Shown in pieces: positions 45,490-58,153 of a stretch of DNA of 64,000 nt. The stretch comes from Hyperoodon ampullatus. Taxonomy: Eukaryota; Chordata; Mammalia; Artiodactyla; Ziphiidae. Both the position numbers and the translations under genes were made by a program. Numbering within the stretch: position 1 is the first letter of the stretch; each line of letters opens with the position of its first letter. The notes beneath the pieces were generated by a model that worked only from the letters and a program-made list of their open reading frames with translations, searched no databases and was not told where the DNA came from. Location: contig OX457074.1 in the NCBI GenBank assembly GCA_949752795.1, positions 682,001-746,000 on the forward strand, read 5' to 3'.

Positions 45490-48405
45490 TATTCAGGGAC
45501 ACTGTCAGGGCCTTAGGGACAGTATCACGGCCTGAGTTAGTAGTAGTGTCAAGGCCTGAGTTAAGGACAGTGTCAGGGCAAGGCCTAGGAGGAGCATAAG
45601 GGTCTCTGTGGGATCAGCATCAGGGGCTGGGGTTGGGCCTGGGGCTGGGGCTGGGGCTGGGGCTGGGGCTGGGGCTAGGGCTGGGGCTGGGGCTGGAGCT
45701 GAGGCTGAGGCTAAGGCTAGGGCTGTGTCTGGGACTAGGGCTAGGGCTGGGGCTGGGGCTGGGGCCGGGGCTGGGGCCGGGGCCAGGGCTAGGGCTGGGG
45801 CCGGGGCTGGGGCTAGGGCTGGGGCTGGGGCTGGAGCTGAGGCTGAGGCTAAGGCTAGGGCTGTGTCTGGGGCTAGGGCTAGGGCTGGGGCTGGGACTGG
45901 GGCTAGGGCTGGGGCTGGGACTAGGGCTAGGGCTGGGGCTAGGGCTGGGGCTGGGCCTGGGGCTAGGTTTAGGGCTAGGCCCTTAGTTAGGAATAGGGTC
46001 AAGGCCTTACTTAAGGACAGTGTCAGGGCAAGGCCTAGGAGGAGCATAAAGGCCTCTATAGGATCAGCATCAGGGGCTGGGGCTGAGGCTGGGGCTGGAC
46101 CTGGGGCCTTAGTTAGAAATAGTGTCAAGGCCTTAGTTACCACATTGTCAGGGGAAGGCCTAGGAGGATCGTAAGGGCCTCTATAGGATCAGCATCAGGG
46201 GCTGGGGCTGGGGCTGGGGTTCGGGCTAGGGCTGGGACTGCGGCTGCGGCTGGGGCTAGGGCTGGGGCCTTAGTTACGAATAGTGTCAAGGCCTTAGTTA
46301 GTGTCACTGTCAGGGCCTTAGTTAGGTTTAGCATCAGAGCTTTCGTTAGGTATAATGACAGGGCCTGAGTTAGAAGTAGTGTCAGGGCCTGAGTTAAGGA
46401 CAGTGTCAGGGCAAGGCCTAGGAGGAGCATAAAGGCCTCTATAGGATCAGCATCAGGGGCTGGGGCTGCGGCTGGGGCTGGACCTGGGGCCTTAGTTAGA
46501 AATAGTGTCAAGGCCTTAGTTACCACATTGTCAGGCGAACGCCTAGAAGGATCATAAGGGCCTCTATAGGATCAGCATCAGGGGCTGGGGCTTGGGCTGG
46601 GGGTGGGGTTGGGGCTAGGGCTGGGACTGCGGCTGCCGCTGGGGCTAGGGCTGGGGCTGGGGCTGGGGCTTGGGCTAGGGCTGGAGCTGGGGCTAGGGGT
46701 CGGGCTAGGGCTGGGGCCTTAGTTAGCAATAGTATCAAGGCCTTAGTTAGTGTCACTGTCAGGGCCTTAGTTAGGTTTAGCATCAGAGCTTTCGTTAGGT
46801 ATAATGACAGGGCCTAAGTTAGTAGTAGTGTCAAGGACTGAGTTAAGGACAGTGTGAGGGCAAGGCCTAGGAGGAGCATAAGGGCCTCTGTAGGATCAGC
46901 ATCAGGGGCTGGGGTTGGGCCTGTGGCTGGGGCTAGTACGGGGGCTGAGGCTGTGGCTAGGGCTAGGGCTGAGCCTGAGGCTAGGGCTCGGGGTGGGGCT
47001 GGGGCTAGGGCTGGGGCTCGGCCCTTAGTTAGGAATAGTGTCAAGGCCTTAGTTAGGGTCACTGTCAGAGCCATAGTTAGGGTTAGCATCAGAGCCTTCG
47101 TTAGGTATAATGTGGCCCTGAGTTAGAAGTAGTGTCAGGGCCTTAGTGAGGGACACTCTCTGGGCCTCGATTAGGACGAGCGTCAGAGCCTTTTTTATGT
47201 ATAATGGCAGGGCCACAGTTAGGAGGACATTCATTCCCTTATACAGGGACACTGTCAGGGCCTTAGTTAGGGACAGTATTACGGCCTCAGTTAGTAGTAG
47301 TGTCAAGGCCTGAGTTGAGGACAGTGTCAGGGCAAGGCCTAGGAGGAGCATAAGGGCCTCTGTAGGATCAGCATCAGATGCTGGGGTTGGGCCTTGGGCT
47401 GGGGCTAGCACTGGGGCTGGGGCTGGGGCTAGGGCTAGGGCTGGGCCTTGGGCTAGGGCTGGAGCTGGGGCTAGGGGTCGGGCTACGGCTGGGGCCTTAG
47501 TTAGGAATAGTGTGAAGGCCTTAGTTAGGGTCACTGTCAGGGCCATAGTTAGGGTTGGCATCAGAGCCTTCGTTAGGTATAATGTGGCCCTGAGTTAGAA
47601 GTAGTGTCAGGGCCTTAGTGAGGGACAGTGTCAGGCCCTCGATTAGGACGAGCGTCAGAGCCTTTTTTATGTATAATGGCAGGGCCAGAGTTAGGAGGAG
47701 AGTCAGGCCCTTAGTTAGGGACACTGTCAGGGCCGTAGTGAGGGACAGTATCACGGCCTGAGTTAGTAGTAGTGTCAAGGCCTGAGTTAAGGACAGTGTC
47801 ACGGAAAGGCATAGGAGTAGCATAAGGGCCTTTGTAGGATAAGCAACAGAGGCTGGGGCTGGGGCGGGGGCTGGGGCTAGGGCTGGGGCTGGGACTGAGG
47901 CTAGGGCTGGGGCTAGGGCTGGGCCTGGGCCTGGGCCTGGGACTGGGGCTGCGTGGGGCTGGCGCTGGGGCTGGGGCCTTAGTTAGAAATAGTGACAATG
48001 CCTTAGTTAAGGACAGTGTCAGGGAAAGGCCTAGGAGGAGCATAAGGGCCTCTGTAGGATTAGGGGTGGGGGCTGGGGCTGGGGTTGGGGCTGGGGCTGG
48101 GGCTAGGGCTGGGGATGGGGCTGGGACTGGGGCTAGGGCTGGGGCTGGGACTGGAGCTAGGGCTGGGGCTAGGGCTAGGGCTAGGCCCTTAGTTAGGAAG
48201 AGTGTCAAGGCCTTAGTTAGTGTCACTGTCACGGCCTTAGTGAGGGTTACCATAAGAGCTTTCGTTAGGTATAATGACAGGGCCTGAGTTACAAGTAGTG
48301 TTAGGGCCTTAGAGAAGGACAGTCTCAGGGCCTCGCGTAGGACGAGCGTCAGAGCTTTTTTTGTGTATAATGGCAGGGCCAGAGTTAGGAGGACATTCAG
48401 TCCCT
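45490..48405 (+). repeat. 2.9-kb sub-unit, first copy in X2
   Basis: This is 2,916 bp, the equivalent of 33,151-36,096. It is 30 bp shorter because its first hexamer array (45,623-45,979) has lost five hexamers. It starts at TATTCAGGGACACTG. Confidence 0.85.
45623..45979 (+). repeat. Hexamer array, 357 bp (X2)
   Basis: This is the counterpart of 33,284-33,670 with 30 bp missing from the first third. The GGGGCCAGGGCTAGGGCTGG step is lost there. Confidence 0.87.
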
Positions 48406-51340
48406 TATTCAGGGACACTGTCAGGGCCTTAGGGACAGTATCACAGCCTGAGTTAGTAGTAGTGTCAAGGCCTGAGTTAAGGACAGTGTCAGGGCAAGGC
48501 CTAGGAGGAGCATAAGGGTCTCTGTGGGATCAGCATCAGGGGCTGGGGTTGGGCCTGGGGCTGGGGCTGGGGCTGGGGCTGGGGCCAGGGTTAGGGCTGG
48601 GGCTGGGGCTGGGGCTAGGGCTGGGGCTGGGGCTGGAGCTGAGGCTGAGGCTAAGGCTAGGGCTGTGTCTGGGACTAGGGCTAGGGCTGGGGCTGGGGCT
48701 GGGGCCGGGGCTGGGGCTAGGGCCAGGGCTAGGGCTGGGGCCGGGGCTGGGGCTAGGGCTGGGGCTGGGGCTGGAGCTGAGGCTGAGGCTAAGGCTAGGG
48801 CTGTGTCTGGGGCTAGGGCTAGGGCTGGGGCTGGGACTGGGGCTAGGGCTGGGGCTGGGACTAGGGATAGGGCTGGGGCTAGGGCTGGGGCTGGGCCTGG
48901 GGCTAGGTTTAGGGCTAGGCCCTTAGTTAGGAATAGGGTCAAGGCCTTACTTAAGGACAGTGTCAGGGCAAGGCCTAGGAGGAGCATAAAGGCCTCTATA
49001 GGATCAGCATCAGGGGCTGGGGCTGAGGCTGGGGCTGGACCTGGGGCCTTAGTTAGAAATAGTGTCAAGGCCTTAGTTACCACATTGTCAGGGGAAGGCC
49101 TAGGAGGATCGTAAGGGCCTCTATAGGATCAGCATCAGGGGCTGGGGCTGGGGCTGGGGTTCGGGCTAGGGCTGGGACTGCGGCTGCGGCTGGGGCTGGG
49201 GCCTTAGTTACGAATAGTGTCAAGGCCTTAGTTAGTGTCACTGTCAGGGCCTTAGTTAGGTTTAGCATCAGAGCTTTCGTTAGGTATAATGACAGGGCCT
49301 GAGTTAGAAGTAGTGTCAGGGCCTGAGTTAAGGACAGTGTCAGGGCAAGGCCTAGGAGGAGCATAAAGGCCTCTATAGGATCAGCATCAGGGGCTGGGGC
49401 TGCGGCTGGGGCTGGACCTGGGGCCTTAGTTAGAAATAGTGTCAAGGCCTTAGTTACCACATTGTCAGGCGAACGCCTAGAAGGATCATAAGGGCCTCTA
49501 TAGGATCAGCATCAGGGGCTGGGGCTTGGGCTGGGGGTGGGGTTGGGGCTAGGGCTGGGACTGCGGCTGCCGCTGGGGCTAGGGCTGGGGCTGGGGCTGG
49601 GGCTTGGGCTAGGGCTGGAGCTGGGGCTAGGGGTCGGGCTAGGGCTGGGGCCTTAGTTAGCAATAGTATCAAGGCCTTAGTTAGTGTCACTGTCAGGGCC
49701 TTAGTTAGGTTTAGCATCAGAGCTTTCGTTAGGTATAATGACAGGGCCTAAGTTAGTAGTAGTGTCAAGGACTGAGTTAAGGACAGTGTGAGGGCAAGGC
49801 CTAGGAGGAGCATAAGGGCCTCTGTAGGATCAGCATCAGGGGCTGGGGTTGGGCCTGTGGCTGGGGCTAGTACGGGGGCTGAGGCTGTGGCTAGGGCTAG
49901 GGCTGAGCCTGAGGCTAGGGCTCGGGGTGGGGCTGGGGCTAGGGCTGGGGCTCGGCCCTTAGTTAGGAATAGTGTCAAGGCCTTAGTTAGGGTCACTGTC
50001 AGAGCCATAGTTAGGGTTAGCATCAGAGCCTTCGTTAGGTATAATGTGGCCCTGAGTTAGAAGTAGTGTCAGGGCCTTAGTGAGGGACACTCTCTGGGCC
50101 TCGATTAGGACGAGCGTCAGAGCCTTTTTTATGTATAATGGCAGGGCCACAGTTAGGAGGACATTCATTCCCTTATACAGGGACACTGTCAGGGCCTTAG
50201 TTAGGGACAGTATCACGGCCTGAGTTAGTAGTAGTGTCAAGGCCTGAGTTGAGGACAGTGTCAGGGCAAGGCCTAGGAGGAGCATAAGGGCCTCTGTAGG
50301 ATCAGCATCAGGTGCTGGGGTTGGGCCTTGGGCTGGGGCTAGGACTGGGGCTGGGGCTGGGGCTAGGGCTAGGGCTGGGCCTTGGGCTAGGGCTGGAGCT
50401 GGGGCTAGGGGTCGGGCTACGGCTGGGGTCTTAGTTAGGAATAGTGTGAAGGCCTTAGTTAGGGTCACTGTCAGGGCCATAGTTAGGGTTGGCATCAGAG
50501 CCTTCGTTAGGTATAATGTGGCCCTGAGTTAGAAGTAGTGTCAGGGCCTTAGTGAGGGACAGTGTCAGGCCCTCGATTAGGGACGAGCGTCAGAGCCTTT
50601 TTTATGTATAATGGCAGGGCCAGAGTTAGGAGGAGAGTCAGGCCCTTAGTTAGGGACACTGTCAGGGCCGTAGTGAGGGACAGTATCACGGCCTGAGTTA
50701 ATAGTAGTGTCAAGGCCTGAGTTAAGGACAGTGTCACGGAAAGGCATAGGAGTAGCATAAGGGCCTTTGTAGGATAAGCAACAGAGGCTGGGGCTGGGGC
50801 GGGGGCTGGGGCTAGGGCTGGGGCTGGGACTGAGGCTAGGGCTGGGGCTAGGGCTGGGCCTGGGCCTGGGCCTGGGACTGGGGCTGCGTGGGGCTGGCGC
50901 TGGGGTTGGGGCCTTAGTTAGAAATAGTGACAATGCCTTAGTTAAGGACAGTGTCAGGGAAAGGCCTAGGAGGAGCATAAGGGCCTCTGTAGGATTAGGG
51001 GTGGGGGCTGGGGCTGGGGTTGGGGCTGGGGCTGGGGCTAGGGCTGGGGATGGGGCTGGGACTGGGGCTAGGGCTGGGGCTGGGACTGGAGCTAGGGCTG
51101 GGGCTAGGGCTAGGGCTAGGCCCTTAGTTAGGAAGAGTGTCAAGGCCTTAGTTAGTGTCACTGTCACGGCCTTAGTGAGGGTTACCATAAGAGCTTTCGT
51201 TAGGTATAATGACAGGGCCTGAGTTACAAGTAGTGTTAGGGCCTTAGAGAAGGACAGTCTCAGGGCCTCGCGTAGGACGAGCGTCAGAGCTTTTTTTGTG
51301 TATAATGGCAGGGCCAGAGTTAGGAGGACATTCAGTCCCT
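48406..51340 (+). repeat. 2.9-kb sub-unit, second copy in X2
   Basis: This is 2,935 bp, the equivalent of 36,097-39,030 plus one extra G at about 50,580. It starts at the same chimeric CCCTTATTCAGG joint. Both pairs share the joint, so the 2.9-kb duplication predates the 12.3-kb one. Confidence 0.85.
48539..48919 (+). repeat. Hexamer array, 381 bp (X2)
   Basis: This is the counterpart of 36,230-36,610, with the same GGGTTAGGG step and duplicated GAGGCT block. Confidence 0.87.
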
Positions 51341-54120
51341 TAGACAGGGACACTGTCAGGGCCTTAGTTAGGGACAGTATCACGGCCTGAGTTAGTAGTA
51401 GTGTCAAGGCCTGAGTTAAGGACAGTGTCAGGGCAAGGCCTAGGAGGAGCATAAGGGCCTCTGTAGGATCAGCATCAGGACCTGGGGTTGGGCCTGGGGC
51501 TGGGGCTAGGGCAGGGGCTGGGGCTGGGGCTAGGGCTAGGCCTGGGGCTGGGGCTGGGGCTAGGGCTGGAGCTGGGGCTGGAGCTGGGGCTGAGGCTGAG
51601 GCTAGGGCTGGGGCTGGGGCTGGGGCTGGGGCTGGGGCTGGGACTGGGACTGGGGCTAGGACTGGGGCTAGGGCTGGGGCTAGGGCTGGGGCTGGGGCTG
51701 GAGCTGGGGCTGAGGCTGAGGCTAAGGATGGGGCTGGGGCTGGGGCTGGGGCTCGGGCTCGGGCTGGGGCTGGGACTGGGGCTAGGGCTGGGGCTAGGGC
51801 TGGGGCTAGGGCTGGGGCTAGGTTTAGGTCTAGGCCCTTATTTAGGAATAGTGTCAAGGCCTTAGTTAGGGACACTGTCAGGGCCATAGTTAGGGTTAGC
51901 ATCACAGCCTTCGTTAGGTATAATGTGGCCCTGAGTTAGAAGTAGTGTCAGGGCCTTAGTGAGGGACAGTGTCAGGCCCTCGATTAGGACGAGCGTCAGA
52001 GCCTTTTTTATGTATAATGGCAGGGCCAGAGTTAGGTGGAGAGTCAAACCCTTAGTTAGGGACACTGACAGGGCCAGAGTTAGGAGGAGAGTCAGACCCT
52101 TAGTTAGGGACACTGTCAGGGCCTTAGTTAGGGACAGTATCACGGCCTGAGTTAGTAGTAGTGTCAAGACCTGAGTTAAGGACAGTGTCAGGGCAAGGCC
52201 TAGGAGGACCATAAGGGCCTCTGTAGGATCAGCGTCAGGGGTTGGGTTTGGGCCTGGGGCTGGGGCTAGGACTGGGGCTGTGCCTGGAGCTAGGGCTAGG
52301 GCTGGGCCTGGGGCTTGGGCTGGAGCTGGGGCTGGGGCTAGGCCCTTAGTTAGGAATAGTGTCAAGGCCTTACTTAGGGTCACTGTCAGGGCCATAGTTA
52401 GGGTTACAATCAGAGCCTTCGTTAGGTATAATGTGTCCCTGAGTTAGAAGTAGTGTCAGGGCCTTAGTGAGGGACAGTGTCAGGCCCTCGATTAGGATGA
52501 GCGTCAGAGCCATTTTTATGTATAATGGCAGGGACACAGTTAGGAGGGGAGTCAGGCCCTTAGTTAGGGACACTGTCTGGGCCGTATTTAGGGACAGTAT
52601 CACGGCCTGAGTTAGTAGTAGTGTCAAGGCCTGAGTTAAGGACAGTGTCACGGAAAGGCCTAAGAGTAGCATAAGGGCCTTTAGAGGATAAGCATAAGAG
52701 GCTGGGGCTGGGGCTGGCTTTGGGGCTGGGGCTGGGACTAGGGCTAGGGCTAGGCCCTTAGTTAGGAATAGTGTCAAGGCCTTAGTTAGTGTCACTGTCA
52801 GGGCCTTAGTTACGGTTAGCATCAGAGCTTTCGTTAGGTATAATGACAGGGCCTGAGTTAGAAGTAGTGTTAGGGCCTTAGTGAAGGACAGTCTCAGGGC
52901 CTCGGTTAGGACGAGCATCAGAGCTTTTTTTATGTATAATGGCAGGGCCAGAGTTAGGAGGACATTCAGTCCCTTAGACAGGGACACTGTCAGGGCCTTA
53001 GTTAGGGTCAGTATCACGGCCTGAGTTAGTAGTAGTGTCAAGGCCTGAGTTAAGGACAGTGTCAGGGCAAGGCCTAGGCGGAGCATAAGGGCCTCTGTAG
53101 GATCAGCATCAGGGGCTGGGGTTGGGCCTGGGGCTGGGGCTAGGGCTGGGGCTAAGTCTGGGGCTAGGGCTAGGGCTAGGGTTGTGGCTGGGGCTGGGGC
53201 TGGAGCTGGGGCTGAGGCTAAGGCTAGGGCTGGGTCTGGGGCTAGGGCTAGGGCTGGGGCTGGGGCTGGGACTGGGGCTATGGCTTGGGCTAGGGCTGGG
53301 GCTGGGCCTGGGGCTAGGTTTAGGGCTAGGCCCTTAGTTAGGAATAGGGTCAAGGCCTTCCTTAAGGACAGTGTCAGGGCAAGGCCTAGGAGGAGCATAA
53401 AGGGCTCTATAGGATCAGCATCAGGGGCTGGGGCTGCGGCTGGGGCTGGACCTGGGGCCTTAGTTAGAAATAGTGTCAAGGCCTTAGTTACCACATTGTC
53501 AGGGGAAGGCCTAGGAGGATCATAAGGGCCTCTATAGGATCAGCATCAGGGGCTAGGGCTAGGGCTGGGGCTGGGGCTTGGGTTGGGTTTGGGGCTAGGG
53601 CTGGGGCTGCGGCTGAGGCTAGGGCTGGGGCTGGGGCTTGGGCTAGGGCTGGAGCTGGGGCTAGGGCTGGAGCTTGGGCTAGGGGTCGGGCTAGGGCTGG
53701 GGCCTTAGTTACCAATAGTGTCAAGGCCTTACTTAGTGTCACTGTCAGGGCCTTAGTTAGGTTTAGCATCAGAGCTTTCCTTAGGTATAATCACAGGGCC
53801 TGAGTTAGTAGTAGTGTCAAGGCCTGAGTTAAAGACAGTGTCAGGGCAAGGCCTAGGCGGAGCATAAGGGCCTCTGTAGGATCAGCATCAGGGGCTGCGG
53901 TTGGGCCTGGGGCTGTGGGTGGGGCTAGGGCTGGGCCTGGGGCTAGGGCTGAGGATGGGGTTTGGGCTGGGGCTAGGGCTAGGGCTCGGCCCTCAGTTAG
54001 GAATAGGGTCAAGGCCTTAGTTAGGGTCACTGTCAGGGCCATAGTTAGGGTTAGCATCAGAGCCTTCGTTAGGTATAAGGTGGCCCTGAGTTAGAAGTAG
54101 GGTCAGGGCCTTAGTGAGGG
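50087..54120 (+). repeat. 4,034-bp tandem duplication, left copy
   Basis: This copy begins ACACTCTCTGGG and ends at CCTTAGTGAGGG just before the next ACACTCTCTGGG. It includes the 358-bp array at 51,478-51,835. It is one base longer than its partner because of the extra G at about 50,580. Confidence 0.88.
51478..51835 (+). repeat. Hexamer array, 358-bp allele (left copy of 4-kb duplication)
   Basis: This array has the same length and internal variant order as 39,168-39,525. Confidence 0.88.
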
Positions 54121-57100
54121 ACACTCTCTGGGCCTCGATTAGGACGAGCGTCAGAGCCTTTTTTATGTATAATGGCAGGGCCACAGTTAGGAGGACATTC
54201 ATTCCCTTATACAGGGACACTGTCAGGGCCTTAGTTAGGGACAGTATCACGGCCTGAGTTAGTAGTAGTGTCAAGGCCTGAGTTGAGGACAGTGTCAGGG
54301 CAAGGCCTAGGAGGAGCATAAGGGCCTCTGTAGGATCAGCATCAGGTGCTGGGGTTGGGCCTTGGGCTGGGGCTAGGACTGGGGCTGGGGCTGGGGCTAG
54401 GGCTAGGGCTGGGCCTTGGGCTAGGGCTGGAGCTGGGGCTAGGGGTCGGGCTACGGCTGGGGTCTTAGTTAGGAATAGTGTGAAGGCCTTAGTTAGGGTC
54501 ACTGTCAGGGCCATAGTTAGGGTTGGCATCAGAGCCTTCGTTAGGTATAATGTGGCCCTGAGTTAGAAGTAGTGTCAGGGCCTTAGTGAGGGACAGTGTC
54601 AGGCCCTCGATTAGGACGAGCGTCAGAGCCTTTTTTATGTATAATGGCAGGGCCAGAGTTAGGAGGAGAGTCAGGCCCTTAGTTAGGGACACTGTCAGGG
54701 CCGTAGTGAGGGACAGTATCACGGCCTGAGTTAATAGTAGTGTCAAGGCCTGAGTTAAGGACAGTGTCACGGAAAGGCATAGGAGTAGCATAAGGGCCTT
54801 TGTAGGATAAGCAACAGAGGCTGGGGCTGGGGCGGGGGCTGGGGCTAGGGCTGGGGCTGGGACTGAGGCTAGGGCTGGGGCTAGGGCTGGGCCTGGGCCT
54901 GGGCCTGGGACTGGGGCTGCGTGGGGCTGGCGCTGGGGTTGGGGCCTTAGTTAGAAATAGTGACAATGCCTTAGTTAAGGACAGTGTCAGGGAAAGGCCT
55001 AGGAGGAGCATAAGGGCCTCTGTAGGATTAGGGGTGGGGGCTGGGGCTGGGGTTGGGGCTGGGGCTGGGGCTAGGGCTGGGGATGGGGCTGGGACTGGGG
55101 CTAGGGCTGGGGCTGGGACTGGAGCTAGGGCTGGGGCTAGGGCTAGGGCTAGGCCCTTAGTTAGGAAGAGTGTCAAGGCCTTAGTTAGTGTCACTGTCAC
55201 GGCCTTAGTGAGGGTTACCATAAGAGCTTTCGTTAGGTATAATGACAGGGCCTGAGTTACAAGTAGTGTTAGGGCCTTAGAGAAGGACAGTCTCAGGGCC
55301 TCGCGTAGGACGAGCGTCAGAGCTTTTTTTGTGTATAATGGCAGGGCCAGAGTTAGGAGGACATTCAGTCCCTTAGACAGGGACACTGTCAGGGCCTTAG
55401 TTAGGGACAGTATCACGGCCTGAGTTAGTAGTAGTGTCAAGGCCTGAGTTAAGGACAGTGTCAGGGCAAGGCCTAGGAGGAGCATAAGGGCCTCTGTAGG
55501 ATCAGCATCAGGACCTGGGGTTGGGCCTGGGGCTGGGGCTAGGGCAGGGGCTGGGGCTGGGGCTAGGGCTAGGCCTGGGGCTGGGGCTGGGGCTAGGGCT
55601 GGAGCTGGGGCTGGAGCTGGGGCTGAGGCTGAGGCTAGGGCTGGGGCTGGGGCTGGGGCTGGGGCTGGGGCTGGGACTGGGACTGGGGCTAGGACTGGGG
55701 CTAGGGCTGGGGCTAGGGCTGGGGCTGGGGCTGGAGCTGGGGCTGAGGCTGAGGCTAAGGATGGGGCTGGGGCTGGGGCTGGGGCTCGGGCTCGGGCTGG
55801 GGCTGGGACTGGGGCTAGGGCTGGGGCTAGGGCTGGGGCTAGGGCTGGGGCTAGGTTTAGGTCTAGGCCCTTATTTAGGAATAGTGTCAAGGCCTTAGTT
55901 AGGGACACTGTCAGGGCCATAGTTAGGGTTAGCATCACAGCCTTCGTTAGGTATAATGTGGCCCTGAGTTAGAAGTAGTGTCAGGGCCTTAGTGAGGGAC
56001 AGTGTCAGGCCCTCGATTAGGACGAGCGTCAGAGCCTTTTTTATGTATAATGGCAGGGCCAGAGTTAGGTGGAGAGTCAAACCCTTAGTTAGGGACACTG
56101 ACAGGGCCAGAGTTAGGAGGAGAGTCAGACCCTTAGTTAGGGACACTGTCAGGGCCTTAGTTAGGGACAGTATCACGGCCTGAGTTAGTAGTAGTGTCAA
56201 GACCTGAGTTAAGGACAGTGTCAGGGCAAGGCCTAGGAGGACCATAAGGGCCTCTGTAGGATCAGCGTCAGGGGTTGGGTTTGGGCCTGGGGCTGGGGCT
56301 AGGACTGGGGCTGTGCCTGGAGCTAGGGCTAGGGCTGGGCCTGGGGCTTGGGCTGGAGCTGGGGCTGGGGCTAGGCCCTTAGTTAGGAATAGTGTCAAGG
56401 CCTTACTTAGGGTCACTGTCAGGGCCATAGTTAGGGTTACAATCAGAGCCTTCGTTAGGTATAATGTGTCCCTGAGTTAGAAGTAGTGTCAGGGCCTTAG
56501 TGAGGGACAGTGTCAGGCCCTCGATTAGGATGAGCGTCAGAGCCATTTTTATGTATAATGGCAGGGACACAGTTAGGAGGGGAGTCAGGCCCTTAGTTAG
56601 GGACACTGTCTGGGCCGTATTTAGGGACAGTATCACGGCCTGAGTTAGTAGTAGTGTCAAGGCCTGAGTTAAGGACAGTGTCACGGAAAGGCCTAAGAGT
56701 AGCATAAGGGCCTTTAGAGGATAAGCATAAGAGGCTGGGGCTGGGGCTGGCTTTGGGGCTGGGGCTGGGACTAGGGCTAGGGCTAGGCCCTTAGTTAGGA
56801 ATAGTGTCAAGGCCTTAGTTAGTGTCACTGTCAGGGCCTTAGTTACGGTTAGCATCAGAGCTTTCGTTAGGTATAATGACAGGGCCTGAGTTAGAAGTAG
56901 TGTTAGGGCCTTAGTGAAGGACAGTCTCAGGGCCTCGGTTAGGACGAGCATCAGAGCTTTTTTTATGTATAATGGCAGGGCCAGAGTTAGGAGGACATTC
57001 AGTCCCTTAGACAGGGACACTGTCAGGGCCTTAGTTAGGGTCAGTATCACGGCCTGAGTTAGTAGTAGTGTCAAGGCCTGAGTTAAGGACAGTGTCAGGG

Positions 57101-58153
57101 CAAGGCCTAGGCGGAGCATAAGGGCCTCTGTAGGATCAGCATCAGGGGCTGGGGTTGGGCCTGGGGCTGGGGCTAGGGCTGGGGCTAAGTCTGGGGCTAG
57201 GGCTAGGGCTAGGGTTGTGGCTGGGGCTGGGGCTGGAGCTGGGGCTGAGGCTAAGGCTAGGGCTGGGTCTGGGGCTAGGGCTAGGGCTGGGGCTGGGGCT
57301 GGGACTGGGGCTATGGCTTGGGCTAGGGCTGGGGCTGGGCCTGGGGCTAGGTTTAGGGCTAGGCCCTTAGTTAGGAATAGGGTCAAGGCCTTCCTTAAGG
57401 ACAGTGTCAGGGCAAGGCCTAGGAGGAGCATAAAGGGCTCTATAGGATCAGCATCAGGGGCTGGGGCTGCGGCTGGGGCTGGACCTGGGGCCTTAGTTAG
57501 AAATAGTGTCAAGGCCTTAGTTACCACATTGTCAGGGGAAGGCCTAGGAGGATCATAAGGGCCTCTATAGGATCAGCATCAGGGGCTAGGGCTAGGGCTG
57601 GGGCTGGGGCTTGGGTTGGGTTTGGGGCTAGGGCTGGGGCTGCGGCTGAGGCTAGGGCTGGGGCTGGGGCTTGGGCTAGGGCTGGAGCTGGGGCTAGGGC
57701 TGGAGCTTGGGCTAGGGGTCGGGCTAGGGCTGGGGCCTTAGTTACCAATAGTGTCAAGGCCTTACTTAGTGTCACTGTCAGGGCCTTAGTTAGGTTTAGC
57801 ATCAGAGCTTTCCTTAGGTATAATCACAGGGCCTGAGTTAGTAGTAGTGTCAAGGCCTGAGTTAAAGACAGTGTCAGGGCAAGGCCTAGGCGGAGCATAA
57901 GGGCCTCTGTAGGATCAGCATCAGGGGCTGCGGTTGGGCCTGGGGCTGTGGGTGGGGCTAGGGCTGGGCCTGGGGCTAGGGCTGAGGATGGGGTTTGGGC
58001 TGGGGCTAGGGCTAGGGCTCGGCCCTCAGTTAGGAATAGGGTCAAGGCCTTAGTTAGGGTCACTGTCAGGGCCATAGTTAGGGTTAGCATCAGAGCCTTC
58101 GTTAGGTATAAGGTGGCCCTGAGTTAGAAGTAGGGTCAGGGCCTTAGTGAGGG
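54121..58153 (+). repeat. 4,033-bp tandem duplication, right copy
   Basis: This copy matches 50,087-54,120 at a constant offset of 4,033 downstream of the extra G (4,034 upstream of it). The joint is a hybrid monomer. GAAGTAGGGTCAGGG upstream is otherwise followed by GACAGTGTCAGGC (41,811; 58,150), but here it is followed by GACACTCTCTGGG, the 50,087 form. The crossover lies inside the shared CAGGGCCTTAGTGAGGGACA, at about 54,105-54,123. Confidence 0.88.
55511..55868 (+). repeat. Hexamer array, 358-bp allele (right copy of 4-kb duplication)
   Basis: This array has the same length and internal variant order as 51,478-51,835, as expected for a recent 4-kb duplication. Confidence 0.88.

Larger units (their letters stand above)
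39031..51340 (+). repeat. 12.3-kb beta higher-order unit X2
   Basis: This unit is 12,310 bp, from TAGACAGGG at 39,031 to the same motif at 51,341. It repeats X1 with very few differences in the stretches compared. Examples are GACAAGCTT at about 44,139 (GACGAGCTT at 31,800), CATCAGATGC near 47,377 (CATCAGGTGC at 35,068) and GGCTAGCACTGG near 47,406 (GGCTAGGACTGG at 35,097). It contains the 2.9-kb sub-unit pair at 45,490-48,405 and 48,406-51,340. A single extra G at about 50,580 is private to this copy. Confidence 0.85.
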
